DNA from: Chloroflexia bacterium | Lineage (GTDB): Bacteria; Chloroflexota; Chloroflexia; Thermomicrobiales; UBA6265 | DNA: 12,730 nucleotides | NCBI GenBank assembly: GCA_013698495.1 | Contig: JACCUV010000040.1 | Span: 1 to 12,730 of the forward strand | Direction: 5' to 3' | Part shown: piece by piece, positions 5,388 through 12,230 of the stretch | How the letters are laid out: each line of letters begins with the position of its first letter | How positions within the stretch are numbered: the stretch's first letter is position 1 | The notes under the pieces: generated by a model | Databases searched by the model: none | Told to the model about the DNA's origin: nothing | The model's input: only the letters and a program-made list of their open reading frames with translations | Position numbers and translations under genes: made by a program

Positions 5388-7364
5388 TTAATTTGCGGGC
5401 GCCGCTACAGCCACATGGACCTCGATCGCGTCTCTGGAGGCGACAACCTGCCGCGCGGTGGCCACGATCCCCGGCACATCGAGCCCCGCCAATTCACGCA
5501 ACCGCCCTTGCGATGCTTGTTCGAAAACGCGATCCGGAACGCCCAGGACCTTCACCGGGATGTTCAGACCGTGAGCCGACAACAGTTCGAGCACGGCTGA
5601 GCCGAATCCGCCGGACGCGGCGCACTCCTCGACGGTGACGATCGCCCCATGCGACCGAGCGAGGTCGAGGATCAGGTCTTCGTCGAGCGGTTTCACGAAG
5701 CGAGCGTTGACGACGGTCGCCTCGATACCGTTCGCGGCGAGTTCATCGGCTGCTCGCTCCGCGGCCAGCACCATCGAACCGACGGCGAGAATCGCGAGAT
5801 CGCTCCCGGTGCGGATAGTCTCAGAGCGGCCGATCGGGAGCACCGTCAACGCATCGGTCATCGGCACGCCAACACCTGCCCCGCGCGGGTAGCGAATCGC
5901 GATCGGACCGGATGTGTGATCGACCGCGGTCGCGATCATGTGACGCAGTTCGTTCTCGTCCTTCGGCGCCATGATCGTCATGTTCGGGATGCAGCGCAGG
6001 TAGCTCAGGTCGAACACGCCGTGGTGGGTGCGGCCATCGTCGCCCGCGAATCCGGACCGATCGAGACAGAACACGACCGGCAGGTTCTGGATGCACACAT
6101 CGTGGATGATCTGATCGTAGGCGCGCTGCAGGAACGATGAGTAGATGCCGACGACAGGACGAAGCCCAGCGGTCGCCAGGCCCGCCGCAAAGGTGACCGC
6201 ATGCTGCTCGGCGATACCGACGTCGAAAAACCGTTCGGGATGCGCCTTCGCGAATTTGACGAGGGAGGTTCCAGTCGGCATTGCCGCGGTGATCGCGAAC
6301 ACTCGATCATCGGCGTTGGCGATTTCGACAAGCGTTTCCGCAAACACATCCTGATACTTCGGCGGAACCGGAGTCAGCGAGGTGTTGGCGCTGACCGGTG
6401 CACTCACTGCATGACTGCGCTCCGTATCGGTGAGGGCAGGGTCGTAGCCATTTCCCTTCCTGGTGATGACGTGCACAAACACTGGTCCATCAATATCGGT
6501 GGCCTGGCGAAGAGCTTCGACCGTAGCCCGGATGTCGTGGCCATCGACAGGACCGATGTACGTGAACCCCAGCTCTTCCCAGATCATGGAGTGATAAATG
6601 AATTCCTTGAACGAGTCCTTCATTCGCTTGCCGAGCTCGACCAGGAGGTCGCCCTGGGGAAGACGCTCCAGCCGCTCGACAAGCTCATCCTTGGCGCGGT
6701 TGTAGCGTCGATCCGTGCGGACCCGGTTGAGGTATTTGCTGATGGCGCCGACGTTCGGCGAAATCGACATTTCGTTGTCGTTAAGCACCACAATAAATGG
6801 ACAGTCGAGATGTCCCGCATTGTTGAGGCCCTCGAAGGCCATGCCGCCCGTGAGCGCGCCATCGCCGATCACGGCCACGACTCGTCCACGCTCGCTCGGC
6901 GCCGTTTTGTGCGCCTCCGCCACTGACATGCCGAGCGCCGCCGAAATCGAGGTCGAGGCGTGACCGGCGCCGAACGCATCGTGCTCGCTTTCATCGCGGC
7001 TGAGGAAACCGGACATGCCGCCTTCCTTTCGCAACGTCGGGAAGCGATCGCGACGCCCGGTGAGGATTTTGTGAGCGTAGGCCTGATGCCCGACATCCCA
7101 GACGATCTTGTCCCTTGGCGATTCGAAGACGTAATGCAGGCTGATCGCCAACTCCACGGTTCCCATGCTGGCGCCGAGATGTCCTCCCGTTTTGGTCACA
7201 TTCGCGATCAGGTCGTCGCGAATCTCCAGGGCCAACTGGTTGAGCTCGCGGATGGTTTTACCCTTGAGATCCGAGGGCTTCGAGACCGCGTCGAGGATCG
7301 AAGTCGAGGGATTACCGGTCAGGTCACTTGAGGGTGAGCCGGGGAGCGTCGGCGTGGTGGGCAT
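5388..7364 (-). CDS. dxs: 1-deoxy-D-xylulose-5-phosphate synthase
   Basis: Dxs condenses pyruvate and glyceraldehyde 3-phosphate to DXP, the first step of the MEP route to isoprenoids and also a precursor for thiamine and pyridoxal. With the ATG at 7364 the protein has 658 residues. Visible features are GGHLGASMGTVEL (60-72), DVGHQAYAHKILTGRRDRF (90-108), the thiamine diphosphate motif GDGALTGG (167-174) ending in NDNEMSIS (195-202), the catalytic Glu region FDVGIAEQHAVTFAAGLA, and SGFAGDDGRTHHGVFDLSYL in the C-terminal half. The frame stays open further upstream, but the likely promoter -10 at 7459-7464 makes longer forms untranscribed. The alternative in-frame ATG at 7412 has no ribosome site, while 7364 has AAGGA ten bases before it. 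It is the first gene of the dxs-rsmG-DUF402 operon. Confidence 0.95.
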   Translation of the reverse strand: MPTTPTLPGSPSSDLTGNPSTSILDAVSKPSDLKGKTIRELNQLALEIRDDLIANVTKTGGHLGASMGTVELAISLHYVFESPRDKIVWDVGHQAYAHKILTGRRDRFPTLRKEGGMSGFLSRDESEHDAFGAGHASTSISAALGMSVAEAHKTAPSERGRVVAVIGDGALTGGMAFEGLNNAGHLDCPFIVVLNDNEMSISPNVGAISKYLNRVRTDRRYNRAKDELVERLERLPQGDLLVELGKRMKDSFKEFIYHSMIWEELGFTYIGPVDGHDIRATVEALRQATDIDGPVFVHVITRKGNGYDPALTDTERSHAVSAPVSANTSLTPVPPKYQDVFAETLVEIANADDRVFAITAAMPTGTSLVKFAKAHPERFFDVGIAEQHAVTFAAGLATAGLRPVVGIYSSFLQRAYDQIIHDVCIQNLPVVFCLDRSGFAGDDGRTHHGVFDLSYLRCIPNMTIMAPKDENELRHMIATAVDHTSGPIAIRYPRGAGVGVPMTDALTVLPIGRSETIRTGSDLAILAVGSMVLAAERAADELAANGIEATVVNARFVKPLDEDLILDLARSHGAIVTVEECAASGGFGSAVLELLSAHGLNIPVKVLGVPDRVFEQASQGRLRELAGLDVPGIVATARQVVASRDAIEVHVAVAAPAN

Positions 7365-7458
7365 GGAAGATGTGTCCTTGGTGAGGGGCGTTCCGGGTCT
7401 TGAAGTTCGCATGTTGCGGTTGACGCCGGATAAGTGGCGAGAACATCCGTATCGAACC

Positions 7459-7501
7459 ATTATAGGAACATTGCGGGTTTCCGATCGCGAGAACGTCTCG
7501 C
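7459..7501 (-). promoter_or_regulatory. dxs promoter with palindrome at the -35 position
   Basis: A perfect TATAAT lies at 7464-7459 on the minus strand, placing the start site near 7452 and giving a leader of about 88 nt before dxs. No acceptable -35 hexamer is present at 16-18 bp. Instead GCGAGA-ACG-TCTCGC, a 15-bp perfect-arm dyad, covers 7487-7501, about -35 to -49. This arrangement is typical of a promoter that needs an activator bound next to RNA polymerase, though the activator is unknown. Confidence 0.5.
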
Positions 7502-7513
7502 CGCAGGTCTCGT

Positions 7514-7581
7514 TGCGGTTGAGTATGACCGCATCTCTCGACAACGGGCGCCAACATCGGCTCTGGAGACTGAGACCAGAG
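7514..7581. promoter_or_regulatory. two further dyads in the dxs/XRE intergenic region
   Basis: TGCGGT (7514-7519) pairs with ACCGCA (7528-7533) across 8 bp, and CTCTGG (7561-7566) pairs with CCAGAG (7576-7581) across 9 bp. The 11-mer GTTGCGGTTGA occurs at 7512-7522 and again at 7413-7423, on either side of the dxs -10 box. These are possible binding sites for a regulator of one or both divergent genes; the XRE protein encoded next door is an obvious candidate. Confidence 0.3.
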
Positions 7582-7637
7582 GATGGCTGGCTCACGGGGA
7601 TTAGCCCGTTCGAGTTCGCAATTAAAACGTGCTCGGA

Positions 7638-7643
7638 TACAAT
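7638..7643 (+). promoter_or_regulatory. candidate -10 box for the XRE gene
   Basis: TACAAT at 7638-7643 matches the -10 consensus at 5 of 6 positions. The base run at the -35 distance (TTCGCA, 7615-7620, 17-bp spacing) is poor. A start near 7650 would give a leader of about 128 nt that contains the hairpin at 7698-7737. Confidence 0.35.
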
Positions 7644-7697
7644 CGGGCCAAGTCGCCGTCTGTTGCTTGCCACGGTTTAATTCGTGCAGCCTCACCA

Positions 7698-7737
7698 GGA
7701 TTCAGGTGGCTCACGTGGCCGTGCAGTCACCGAATCC
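7698..7737 (+). promoter_or_regulatory. nested hairpin in the leader of the XRE gene
   Basis: GGATTC (7698-7703), a bulged A, and GGTG (7705-7708) pair with CACC (7728-7731) and GAATCC (7732-7737), making ten Watson-Crick pairs. Inside, CACG (7712-7715) pairs with CGTG (7720-7723) around TGGC. The element ends 40 bases before the ATG. It could be an RNA control element of the leader or a DNA operator for autoregulation. No riboswitch family was recognised. Confidence 0.4.
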
Positions 7738-7777
7738 CGCCATCGCACACACTCACGCGACTGGAAAGGGAAAGTCA

Positions 7778-8176
7778 ATGAACCACGAGTCCCCACGCCC
7801 CGGGCCAAACCTGGTGCGGCAGCGCGTCGGCCCCACCTTGAGATCGATGCGCATGCGTCGAAAGCTCTCGCTCAGCGACCTTGCCCAGAGTGCCGCAATC
7901 TCACCTTCGCACCTGTCCCGGATCGAGCGCGGACTGACCGTGCCCTCCTACGATGTGCTCGACAACATCGCGTCCGCCCTCGGGTCCGACCTGACGTCGT
8001 TGCGTACGAAAGAGAAGTCGGCGCGAGTCGTAGACGACGAACTTCGAGACCTCTTCGTGAGATTGCAACTGGACGACGGCGCCCAGCAGGAGCTGTTGCG
8101 CCTGAGCCATGAGACACGGCAGGCCCTGGCGGATGTTATGCATCGGGTCGTTGGCCAGGAACGTCAGGACGTGTAG
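7778..8176 (+). CDS. XRE-family helix-turn-helix regulator
   Basis: This 132-residue DNA-binding protein has a classic XRE/Cro helix-turn-helix in residues about 16-77: VGPTLRSMRMRRKLSLSDLA, then QSAAISPSHLSRIERGLTVP and SYDVLDNIASALGSDLTSL. The recognition helix is around SPSHLSRIE. The C-terminal 50 residues are charged and helical with heptad-like leucines (ELRDLFVRLQLDDGAQQELL), a likely dimerisation segment with no ligand-binding domain. The ATG at 7778 has AAAGGGAAA just upstream. It is divergent from dxs across a region rich in dyads, so it may control itself and dxs. Its 3' end overlaps the end of the GNAT gene by 13 bp. The target genes are not shown by the sequence. Confidence 0.88.
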   Translation: MNHESPRPGPNLVRQRVGPTLRSMRMRRKLSLSDLAQSAAISPSHLSRIERGLTVPSYDVLDNIASALGSDLTSLRTKEKSARVVDDELRDLFVRLQLDDGAQQELLRLSHETRQALADVMHRVVGQERQDV

Positions 8177-8823
8177 TCCGCGCCGGTGTCGGATATCCCC
8201 TGCTGTTCACCAACCTGCGACGATGCGCCACCGACCTCCAGCCAGGTTGCTTTGGCGATGGTCATCTCGATCACGTCGATCTGGCGGCGGGCCCTGGCCA
8301 CCCACTCAGTGTGATGCCCGGTTCGTCGAAATCCGGCGCGGGCGTAGGCCCGCAGGGCACGTGGGTTGTGGGCGAAGACCTCAAGGTTGACGAGTTGCAA
8401 ACCGACTCGCAGGAACGCCTCGGCCAACACCAGTTTCGTGGCCTCGGTTCCGTAGCCGCGTCCCCATACCTCCTTCTCGCCGATCACCAACCGAAACAGG
8501 GATGACCCCGCTAGTTCGTTGATGTCGACGATCGCCGTCGACCCGATCAGCCGCCGTGTGTCGCGCTCATGGACTGCCCAGCAGGCTCCGCGGACGCTCG
8601 CGGGCAAGATGACTGAGTCAAAGTAGGCGCGGGCATGGCTTTCGGTCAACGGGGCCAGATCGTGGCGCAGGAGGCCGGCAATTTCGGCATCCCGATACCA
8701 GCGAACGAATGTCGTTCGCTGATCCGGCGTGTGGCGACGCAGCTCGACTTGCTCGCCGGCTCGGACAAGCTCGCCGTGTGCCCGAGCTGGCGGAGAAGGG
8801 CTGTGGTGGTGGTCGAAAGCCAT
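8164..8823 (-). CDS. GNAT-family N-acetyltransferase
   Basis: The protein transfers an acetyl group from acetyl-CoA to an amino group, probably in the RimJ/RimL-like (Acetyltransf_3) branch. From the ATG at 8823 it has 219 residues. The GNAT fold is visible as the N-terminal helix region QRTTFVRWYRDAEIAGLLRH (35-54), strands CWAVHERDTRRLIGSTAIVD (81-100), the acetyl-CoA loop WGRGYGTEATKLVLAEAF (120-137), LEVFAHNPRALRAYARAGFR (147-166) and the last strand IDVIEMTIAK. The start is uncertain: there is no clear ribosome site at 8823, and an in-frame ATG at 8967 would add 48 Pro/Thr-rich residues that look non-conserved. The Ser/Gly/Gln-rich tail after residue 197 is unusual and spans the overlap with the XRE gene. 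The substrate is unknown; protein N-terminus or small amine are both possible. Confidence 0.85.
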   Translation of the reverse strand: MAFDHHHSPSPPARAHGELVRAGEQVELRRHTPDQRTTFVRWYRDAEIAGLLRHDLAPLTESHARAYFDSVILPASVRGACWAVHERDTRRLIGSTAIVDINELAGSSLFRLVIGEKEVWGRGYGTEATKLVLAEAFLRVGLQLVNLEVFAHNPRALRAYARAGFRRTGHHTEWVARARRQIDVIEMTIAKATWLEVGGASSQVGEQQGISDTGADYTS

Positions 8824-8969
8824 GAATTCGAGTCCGTGGGCCGGGGACGATTGGCCCGTCTCAAGCACGGAGCGCCTTCGAAATGGCGGCGGCGTCTCGG
8901 GCCCTCCAGGAGCAGTCGCTGGTAAAACCGCAACGGTCGAGTCGGCGAACCGAAACGACCATTGCATGA

Positions 8970-8987
8970 GGGGCCGTGGTAGGCCCC
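8970..8987 (-). terminator. hairpin downstream of the double zinc-ribbon gene
   Basis: GGGGCC (8970-8975) and GGCCCC (8982-8987) form a 6-bp all-G/C stem with a 6-nt loop, seven bases past the minus-strand stop at 8994. No T-tract follows on the minus strand, so termination by this hairpin alone would be partial. It also separates this gene from the GNAT gene. Confidence 0.4.
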
Positions 8988-8993
8988 AAAGCG

Positions 8994-9359
8994 CTACCAG
9001 GCGTCGAACCGGGGCGCCGCCTTGCGACTGGAAAAGCATTCACGGCAGTACACCGGCTTGCCCGCCGTGGGGTTAAACGGCACCTCTGTTTGCTGTCCGC
9101 ACTCCGAGCAGGTTGCCGGAAACAGTTGTCGCGGTGCAGAGCCATATCCACTACCACCGCCGAATCCACCAGAGGAGCTGCCGCCGCTGGCGTATCCACC
9201 ACCACCGCCGCCGCCATCGCGTTGACTCTTGCGGGCCTGTCGACAATTGGGGCATCGCTGAGGCTCGGAAAAACCGCGCTGCTGATAAAACTCCTGCTCA
9301 CCGAGCGTGAACACAAATTCCTGACTGCAATCGCGACAAGTCAGCGATCGATCACTCAT
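8994..9359 (-). CDS. double zinc-ribbon protein with Gly-rich linker
   Basis: The 121-residue product has two zinc-binding modules joined by a flexible Gly/Ser linker. Module one, MSDRSLTCRDCSQEFVFTLG onward with EQEFYQQRGFSEPQRCPNC, uses Cys8/11 and Cys36/39 and resembles the probable zinc-ribbon domain (zf-trcl type). Residues 49-74 are almost only Gly, Ser and Tyr. Module two, ATCSECGQQTEVPFNPTAGK then PVYCREC, uses Cys84/87 and Cys105/108 with exactly 17 residues between the pairs, the CxxC-x17-CxxC domain. The ATG at 9359 has AGGTG seven bases upstream. There is no membrane segment, so it is probably cytoplasmic; nucleic-acid or protein binding is likely, but no function is established that I know of. 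It is divergent from sucC. Confidence 0.88.
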   Translation of the reverse strand: MSDRSLTCRDCSQEFVFTLGEQEFYQQRGFSEPQRCPNCRQARKSQRDGGGGGGGYASGGSSSGGFGGGSGYGSAPRQLFPATCSECGQQTEVPFNPTAGKPVYCRECFSSRKAAPRFDAW

Positions 9360-9511
9360 CCAACAGCACCTCTCTCGTCGCGAGCTCATCGCGACATTTT
9401 GGCTCCGATTCGAACACGACTTCCCCCAACCCGGTCTCACCAAGATCGGATGCGATGGCGCGCTATGGTCGCGCGCGCGAGTGCTCTCTCCGATATCCGC
9501 GTGGTTCCCGG

Positions 9512-9538
9512 ATTGTAGCATGCGCAAGGACACGTCAA
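9512..9538 (-). promoter_or_regulatory. promoter of the double zinc-ribbon gene
   Basis: On the minus strand, TTGACG (9538-9533) is followed after 15 bp by TACAAT (9517-9512), preceded by TGC, so this is an extended -10 promoter with a near-consensus -35. Transcription would begin near 9505, leaving a leader of about 145 nt. Confidence 0.5.
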
Positions 9539-9636
9539 GGCGGATCACGCGCAGCTGTCCGTTGATGGTTCGACGAAATTGGCGGAAGGCCGATGATCGT
9601 GAAGCCAAACGGGGGCGATTCACAAACATGCATAGT

Positions 9637-9654
9637 GGAGAACCCGGTTCCTCC
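9637..9654. promoter_or_regulatory. 18-bp imperfect palindrome in the sucC upstream region
   Basis: GGAGAACC and GGTT-C-CTCC form an 18-bp dyad (GGAGAACCCGGTTCCTCC) broken only by one extra C in the right arm. The centre is too tight for an RNA hairpin, so it looks like a site for a dimeric protein. It sits 40 bp upstream of a possible sucC -10 box and 143 bp from the sucC start. Confidence 0.3.
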
Positions 9655-9690
9655 AATCCGCTGTGCGCGGGCTATCCACCGGCCCGGCCA

Positions 9691-9699
9691 TGGTACGAT
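9691..9699 (+). promoter_or_regulatory. possible extended -10 box for sucCD
   Basis: TGG-TACGAT (9691-9699) matches an extended -10 element, but there is no good -35 at 15-18 bp. A start near 9706 would leave a leader of about 90 nt in front of sucC. The assignment is weak. Confidence 0.25.
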
Positions 9700-9796
9700 C
9701 CCACGCAGACACACTGGCATCCCGATGCCTCGAATCCCGTTGCGAAGCGAGCGCGGTCCAGGGAAATCGGTTGCACCACGAGGAGCTTCACCGTCT

Positions 9797-10939
9797 ATGA
9801 ATGTCCATGAGTATCAGGCGGCCGAGATCCTGGCCAGGTACGGCGTTCCGGTCAATCCCGGACGCGTCGCCGAGTCGCCGGAGGAAGCATCGGCTGTCGC
9901 CGCCGAGTACGGTGGAACAGTCGTCGTCAAGGCCCAGGTGCACACCGGTGGGCGGGGCAAGGCGGGTGGAATCAAGCTCGCCCACTCTCCGGAAGAGGCG
10001 CGACAGGCGGCCGCGGCGATCCTGGGCATGGACATCAGCGGGCATACGGTGAACAAGGTGCTCGTGGCCAAGGGCGTGGCGATTGCGCAGGAATTCTATC
10101 TCGGCGTCGTCCTCGACCGGCCGAACCGCCAGGTGCTCGTGATGGCCAGCGCCGAGGGCGGCGTCGATATCGAGGAAGTGGCGCGGGAACGGCCGGACAA
10201 GATTGTGCAACGCCGCGCCGACCCGGTGCTTGGCTTTCATCCCTACCTGGCGCGAGAACTGGGGTTTGCGCTCGGGCTCCCCGCCACACAGGTGAACGGG
10301 TTCGCGGCGATCGCCCAGCAGCTGTACGAAGCCTACATGGGGGAAGATGCGACGCTGGTGGAGGTCAATCCGCTGATCCTGACTGAGGACGGCGAGTGGC
10401 GAGCGATCGATTCGAAGATGAGTTTCGACGACAACGCGCTGTTCCGGCACGACGAGTCTGAGCAGATGCGCGATTTCGCGGAGGAAAACCTGACCGAACT
10501 CGATGCCCGGAACAGTGGCATCTCGTTTGTGAAGCTCGACGGCGACATCGGGTGCATCGTCAATGGGGCCGGTTTGGCGATGGCGACGATGGACGCGGTG
10601 AAGCAGCATGGCGGCGAACCAGCCAACTTTCTCGATGTCGGTGGTGGCGCCAGCGCATCGCAGGTGGCGAAGGCCTTCAGCCTCGTCACGGCCGATCCCA
10701 ATGTCAAGGCGATCCTGATCAATATCTTTGGCGGCATCACCCGGGGAGACGTTGTCGCCGACGGCATTCGCGAGGCGCTGGCCGAGGTTGAGGTTTCGGC
10801 CCCGATCGTGGTCCGGCTCTCCGGGACCAACGCCGACGAGGGCAAGGATATCCTCGCCAAGGCTGGATTGACCGCGGTCGACACGATGGACGAAGCCGCC
10901 GCGAGCGTGGTCGCGGCGGCTCACAGTCGAGCGGACTGA
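9797..10939 (+). CDS. sucC: succinyl-CoA synthetase beta subunit (ADP-forming type)
   Basis: SucC and SucD convert succinyl-CoA, ADP (or GDP) and phosphate to succinate, CoA and ATP in the TCA cycle; the beta subunit binds nucleotide and succinate. The 380-residue product shows MNVHEYQAAEILARYGVPV at the N-terminus, the ATP-grasp lysine region VVVKAQVHTGGRGKAGGIK (about 42-60), ATLVEVNPLI, the LDGDIGCIVNGAGLAMATMD stretch, NFLDVGGGAS, INIFGGITRGDVVADGI and VVRLSGTNADEGK near the C-terminus. The ATG at 9797 has AGGAG 11 bases upstream, and the codons before it do not resemble family sequence. sucD follows after 46 bp on the same strand, as is usual. Nucleotide preference cannot be read with certainty. 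Confidence 0.97.
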   Translation: MNVHEYQAAEILARYGVPVNPGRVAESPEEASAVAAEYGGTVVVKAQVHTGGRGKAGGIKLAHSPEEARQAAAAILGMDISGHTVNKVLVAKGVAIAQEFYLGVVLDRPNRQVLVMASAEGGVDIEEVARERPDKIVQRRADPVLGFHPYLARELGFALGLPATQVNGFAAIAQQLYEAYMGEDATLVEVNPLILTEDGEWRAIDSKMSFDDNALFRHDESEQMRDFAEENLTELDARNSGISFVKLDGDIGCIVNGAGLAMATMDAVKQHGGEPANFLDVGGGASASQVAKAFSLVTADPNVKAILINIFGGITRGDVVADGIREALAEVEVSAPIVVRLSGTNADEGKDILAKAGLTAVDTMDEAAASVVAAAHSRAD

Positions 10940-10985
10940 TCTCGCCGCATCGTCAAACCAATCGCACGCCAGGGAGAGTTGATCA

Positions 10986-11861
10986 GTGAGCATTCTTGTC
11001 GATAGCAACACCCGCCTGCTCGTGCAGGGCATCACCGGTCGCGAAGGTTCGTTCCACACCACCCAGATGGTCGAGTATGGAACGAATGTCGTGGCTGGGG
11101 TGACACCGGGCAAGAAGGGCGAGCAGGTCGCCGGTGTGCCGGTGTTCGATACGGTCCAGGAGGCAGTGGCCGAAACCGGGGCCAACGCCTCGATCATCTA
11201 TGTCCCGGCTAAATTCGCGCCGGACGCCATCTACGAGGCAGTCGACTCCGGCGTCGCTTTGGTGGTTTGCATCACAGAAGGGGTGCCGATCAACGATATG
11301 GTGCCGGTCTACGCGTACGTCAACGCCAATGGCGCGCGCTTGATTGGGCCGAATTGTCCAGGTCTGATCACGCCGGGCCAGGCCAAGGTCGGGATCATGC
11401 CGGGGTTTATTCACGAACCGGGTTCGGTGGGGCTTGTTTCCCGCTCCGGAACGTTGACTTACGAGGTCGTCGACATGCTGACCAAGGCCGGTCTCGGGCA
11501 GTCTACGGCGGTCGGGATTGGTGGCGACCCGGTGATCGGAACGTCGTTCGTGGACGTGCTGCGCCTGTTCGAAGCCGACCCGGAAACTGAATCGATCGTG
11601 ATCATCGGTGAAATCGGGGGCAGCGACGAGGAGGACGCGGCGGTCTTCATCAGGGAACACGTGACCAAACCGGTTGTCAGCTTCATCGCCGGGCAAACGG
11701 CGCCGCCTGGCAAGCGGATGGGTCACGCCGGGGCGATCATCTCCGGCGGGTCCGGTTCGGCGGCCGACAAGATCGAAGCGCTGGAGGCCGCCGGCGTGCG
11801 CGTCGCCCAGTCACCATCCCAAGTTCCGGCTCTGCTCAAGGAAGCAATCGCCGCCGCGTGA
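10986..11861 (+). CDS. sucD: succinyl-CoA synthetase alpha subunit
   Basis: SucD binds CoA and carries the phosphohistidine that passes phosphate to nucleotide on the beta subunit. The 291-residue protein has the CoA-binding N-terminal domain with LLVQGITGREGSFHTTQMVE (11-30) and GVTPGKKG (38-45), then CITEGVPINDM (95-105), LIGPNCPGLITPG (119-131), GLVSRSGTLTYE (149-160), GIGGDPVIGTSFVDVLRLFE (177-196) and GQTAPPGKRMGHAGAIISGG (236-255), where His247 is the expected phosphorylated residue. The start is GTG at 10986, with AGGGAGAG eight bases upstream. It forms the second gene of the sucCD operon, and all key residues are intact. Confidence 0.97.
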   Translation: MSILVDSNTRLLVQGITGREGSFHTTQMVEYGTNVVAGVTPGKKGEQVAGVPVFDTVQEAVAETGANASIIYVPAKFAPDAIYEAVDSGVALVVCITEGVPINDMVPVYAYVNANGARLIGPNCPGLITPGQAKVGIMPGFIHEPGSVGLVSRSGTLTYEVVDMLTKAGLGQSTAVGIGGDPVIGTSFVDVLRLFEADPETESIVIIGEIGGSDEEDAAVFIREHVTKPVVSFIAGQTAPPGKRMGHAGAIISGGSGSAADKIEALEAAGVRVAQSPSQVPALLKEAIAAA

Positions 11862-12230
11862 TTGGAACGTCATTCCGTAGGGAGCGCCGGCGACCGGAGC
11901 AATCTCCTCACAGCTGTGTGCACTGGTGACCGCGGCACGTCGAATTCGTCACCGCATCGCTGTTGCAGATTTTTCGCTTCAATCACGGATGCATCCTCGC
12001 CCCTTTGGTGATCTTGTCGACGTTCTTGCGCTCGGCCCGAAGCGCGATGCCCACGACCCTGGCGCCTTTCGGCGAGAATTGGCGAAACACCGCTATTTTG
12101 GTGTCAAACACGTTTCGATCATCCCGTTCGCAACCGTCGAAATCCCTCCTTGGCCATTTGTGGCGCCGAGGCGCGAGAATCAGCATCACTTTCGTCGGAT
12201 GCGCGTGATAGAAGGAGCGGGGAGCGCGAA
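11862..12230. other. 369-bp gap without a convincing gene
   Basis: No protein with recognisable features was found between sucD and the macrodomain gene. A 68-codon minus-strand frame (11983-12189) has G/C-rich third positions over its last 40 codons but no good ribosome site. A plus-strand frame crossing the region continues over the macrodomain gene in another frame and is a shadow. Short dyads are present (CGCC-TTTC-GGCG near 12063; GGAG-CAAT-CTCC near 11896), but neither is followed by a T-tract, so the sucCD terminator is not identified. No strong promoter was seen for the macrodomain gene. Confidence 0.5.

Noticed and set aside
7388..7673. N-terminal extension of dxs to 7673
   Set aside because: The extra 103 residues look random and lie upstream of, or across, the perfect TATAAT promoter box at 7459-7464.
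7778..8823. XRE plus GNAT as a toxin-antitoxin pair
   Set aside because: The genes are convergent rather than co-directional, the GNAT protein has the RimJ/RimL-like style, and the regulator has no toxin-neutralising features that I can see.
9788..11197. 469-codon minus-strand frame across sucC
   Set aside because: It mirrors the intact sucC and the start of sucD, which carry all family motifs.
11983..12189. 68-codon minus-strand frame in the gap after sucD
   Set aside because: Third positions are G/C-rich in its latter part, but it has no ribosome site, no recognisable domain and no partner gene, so it is not called.
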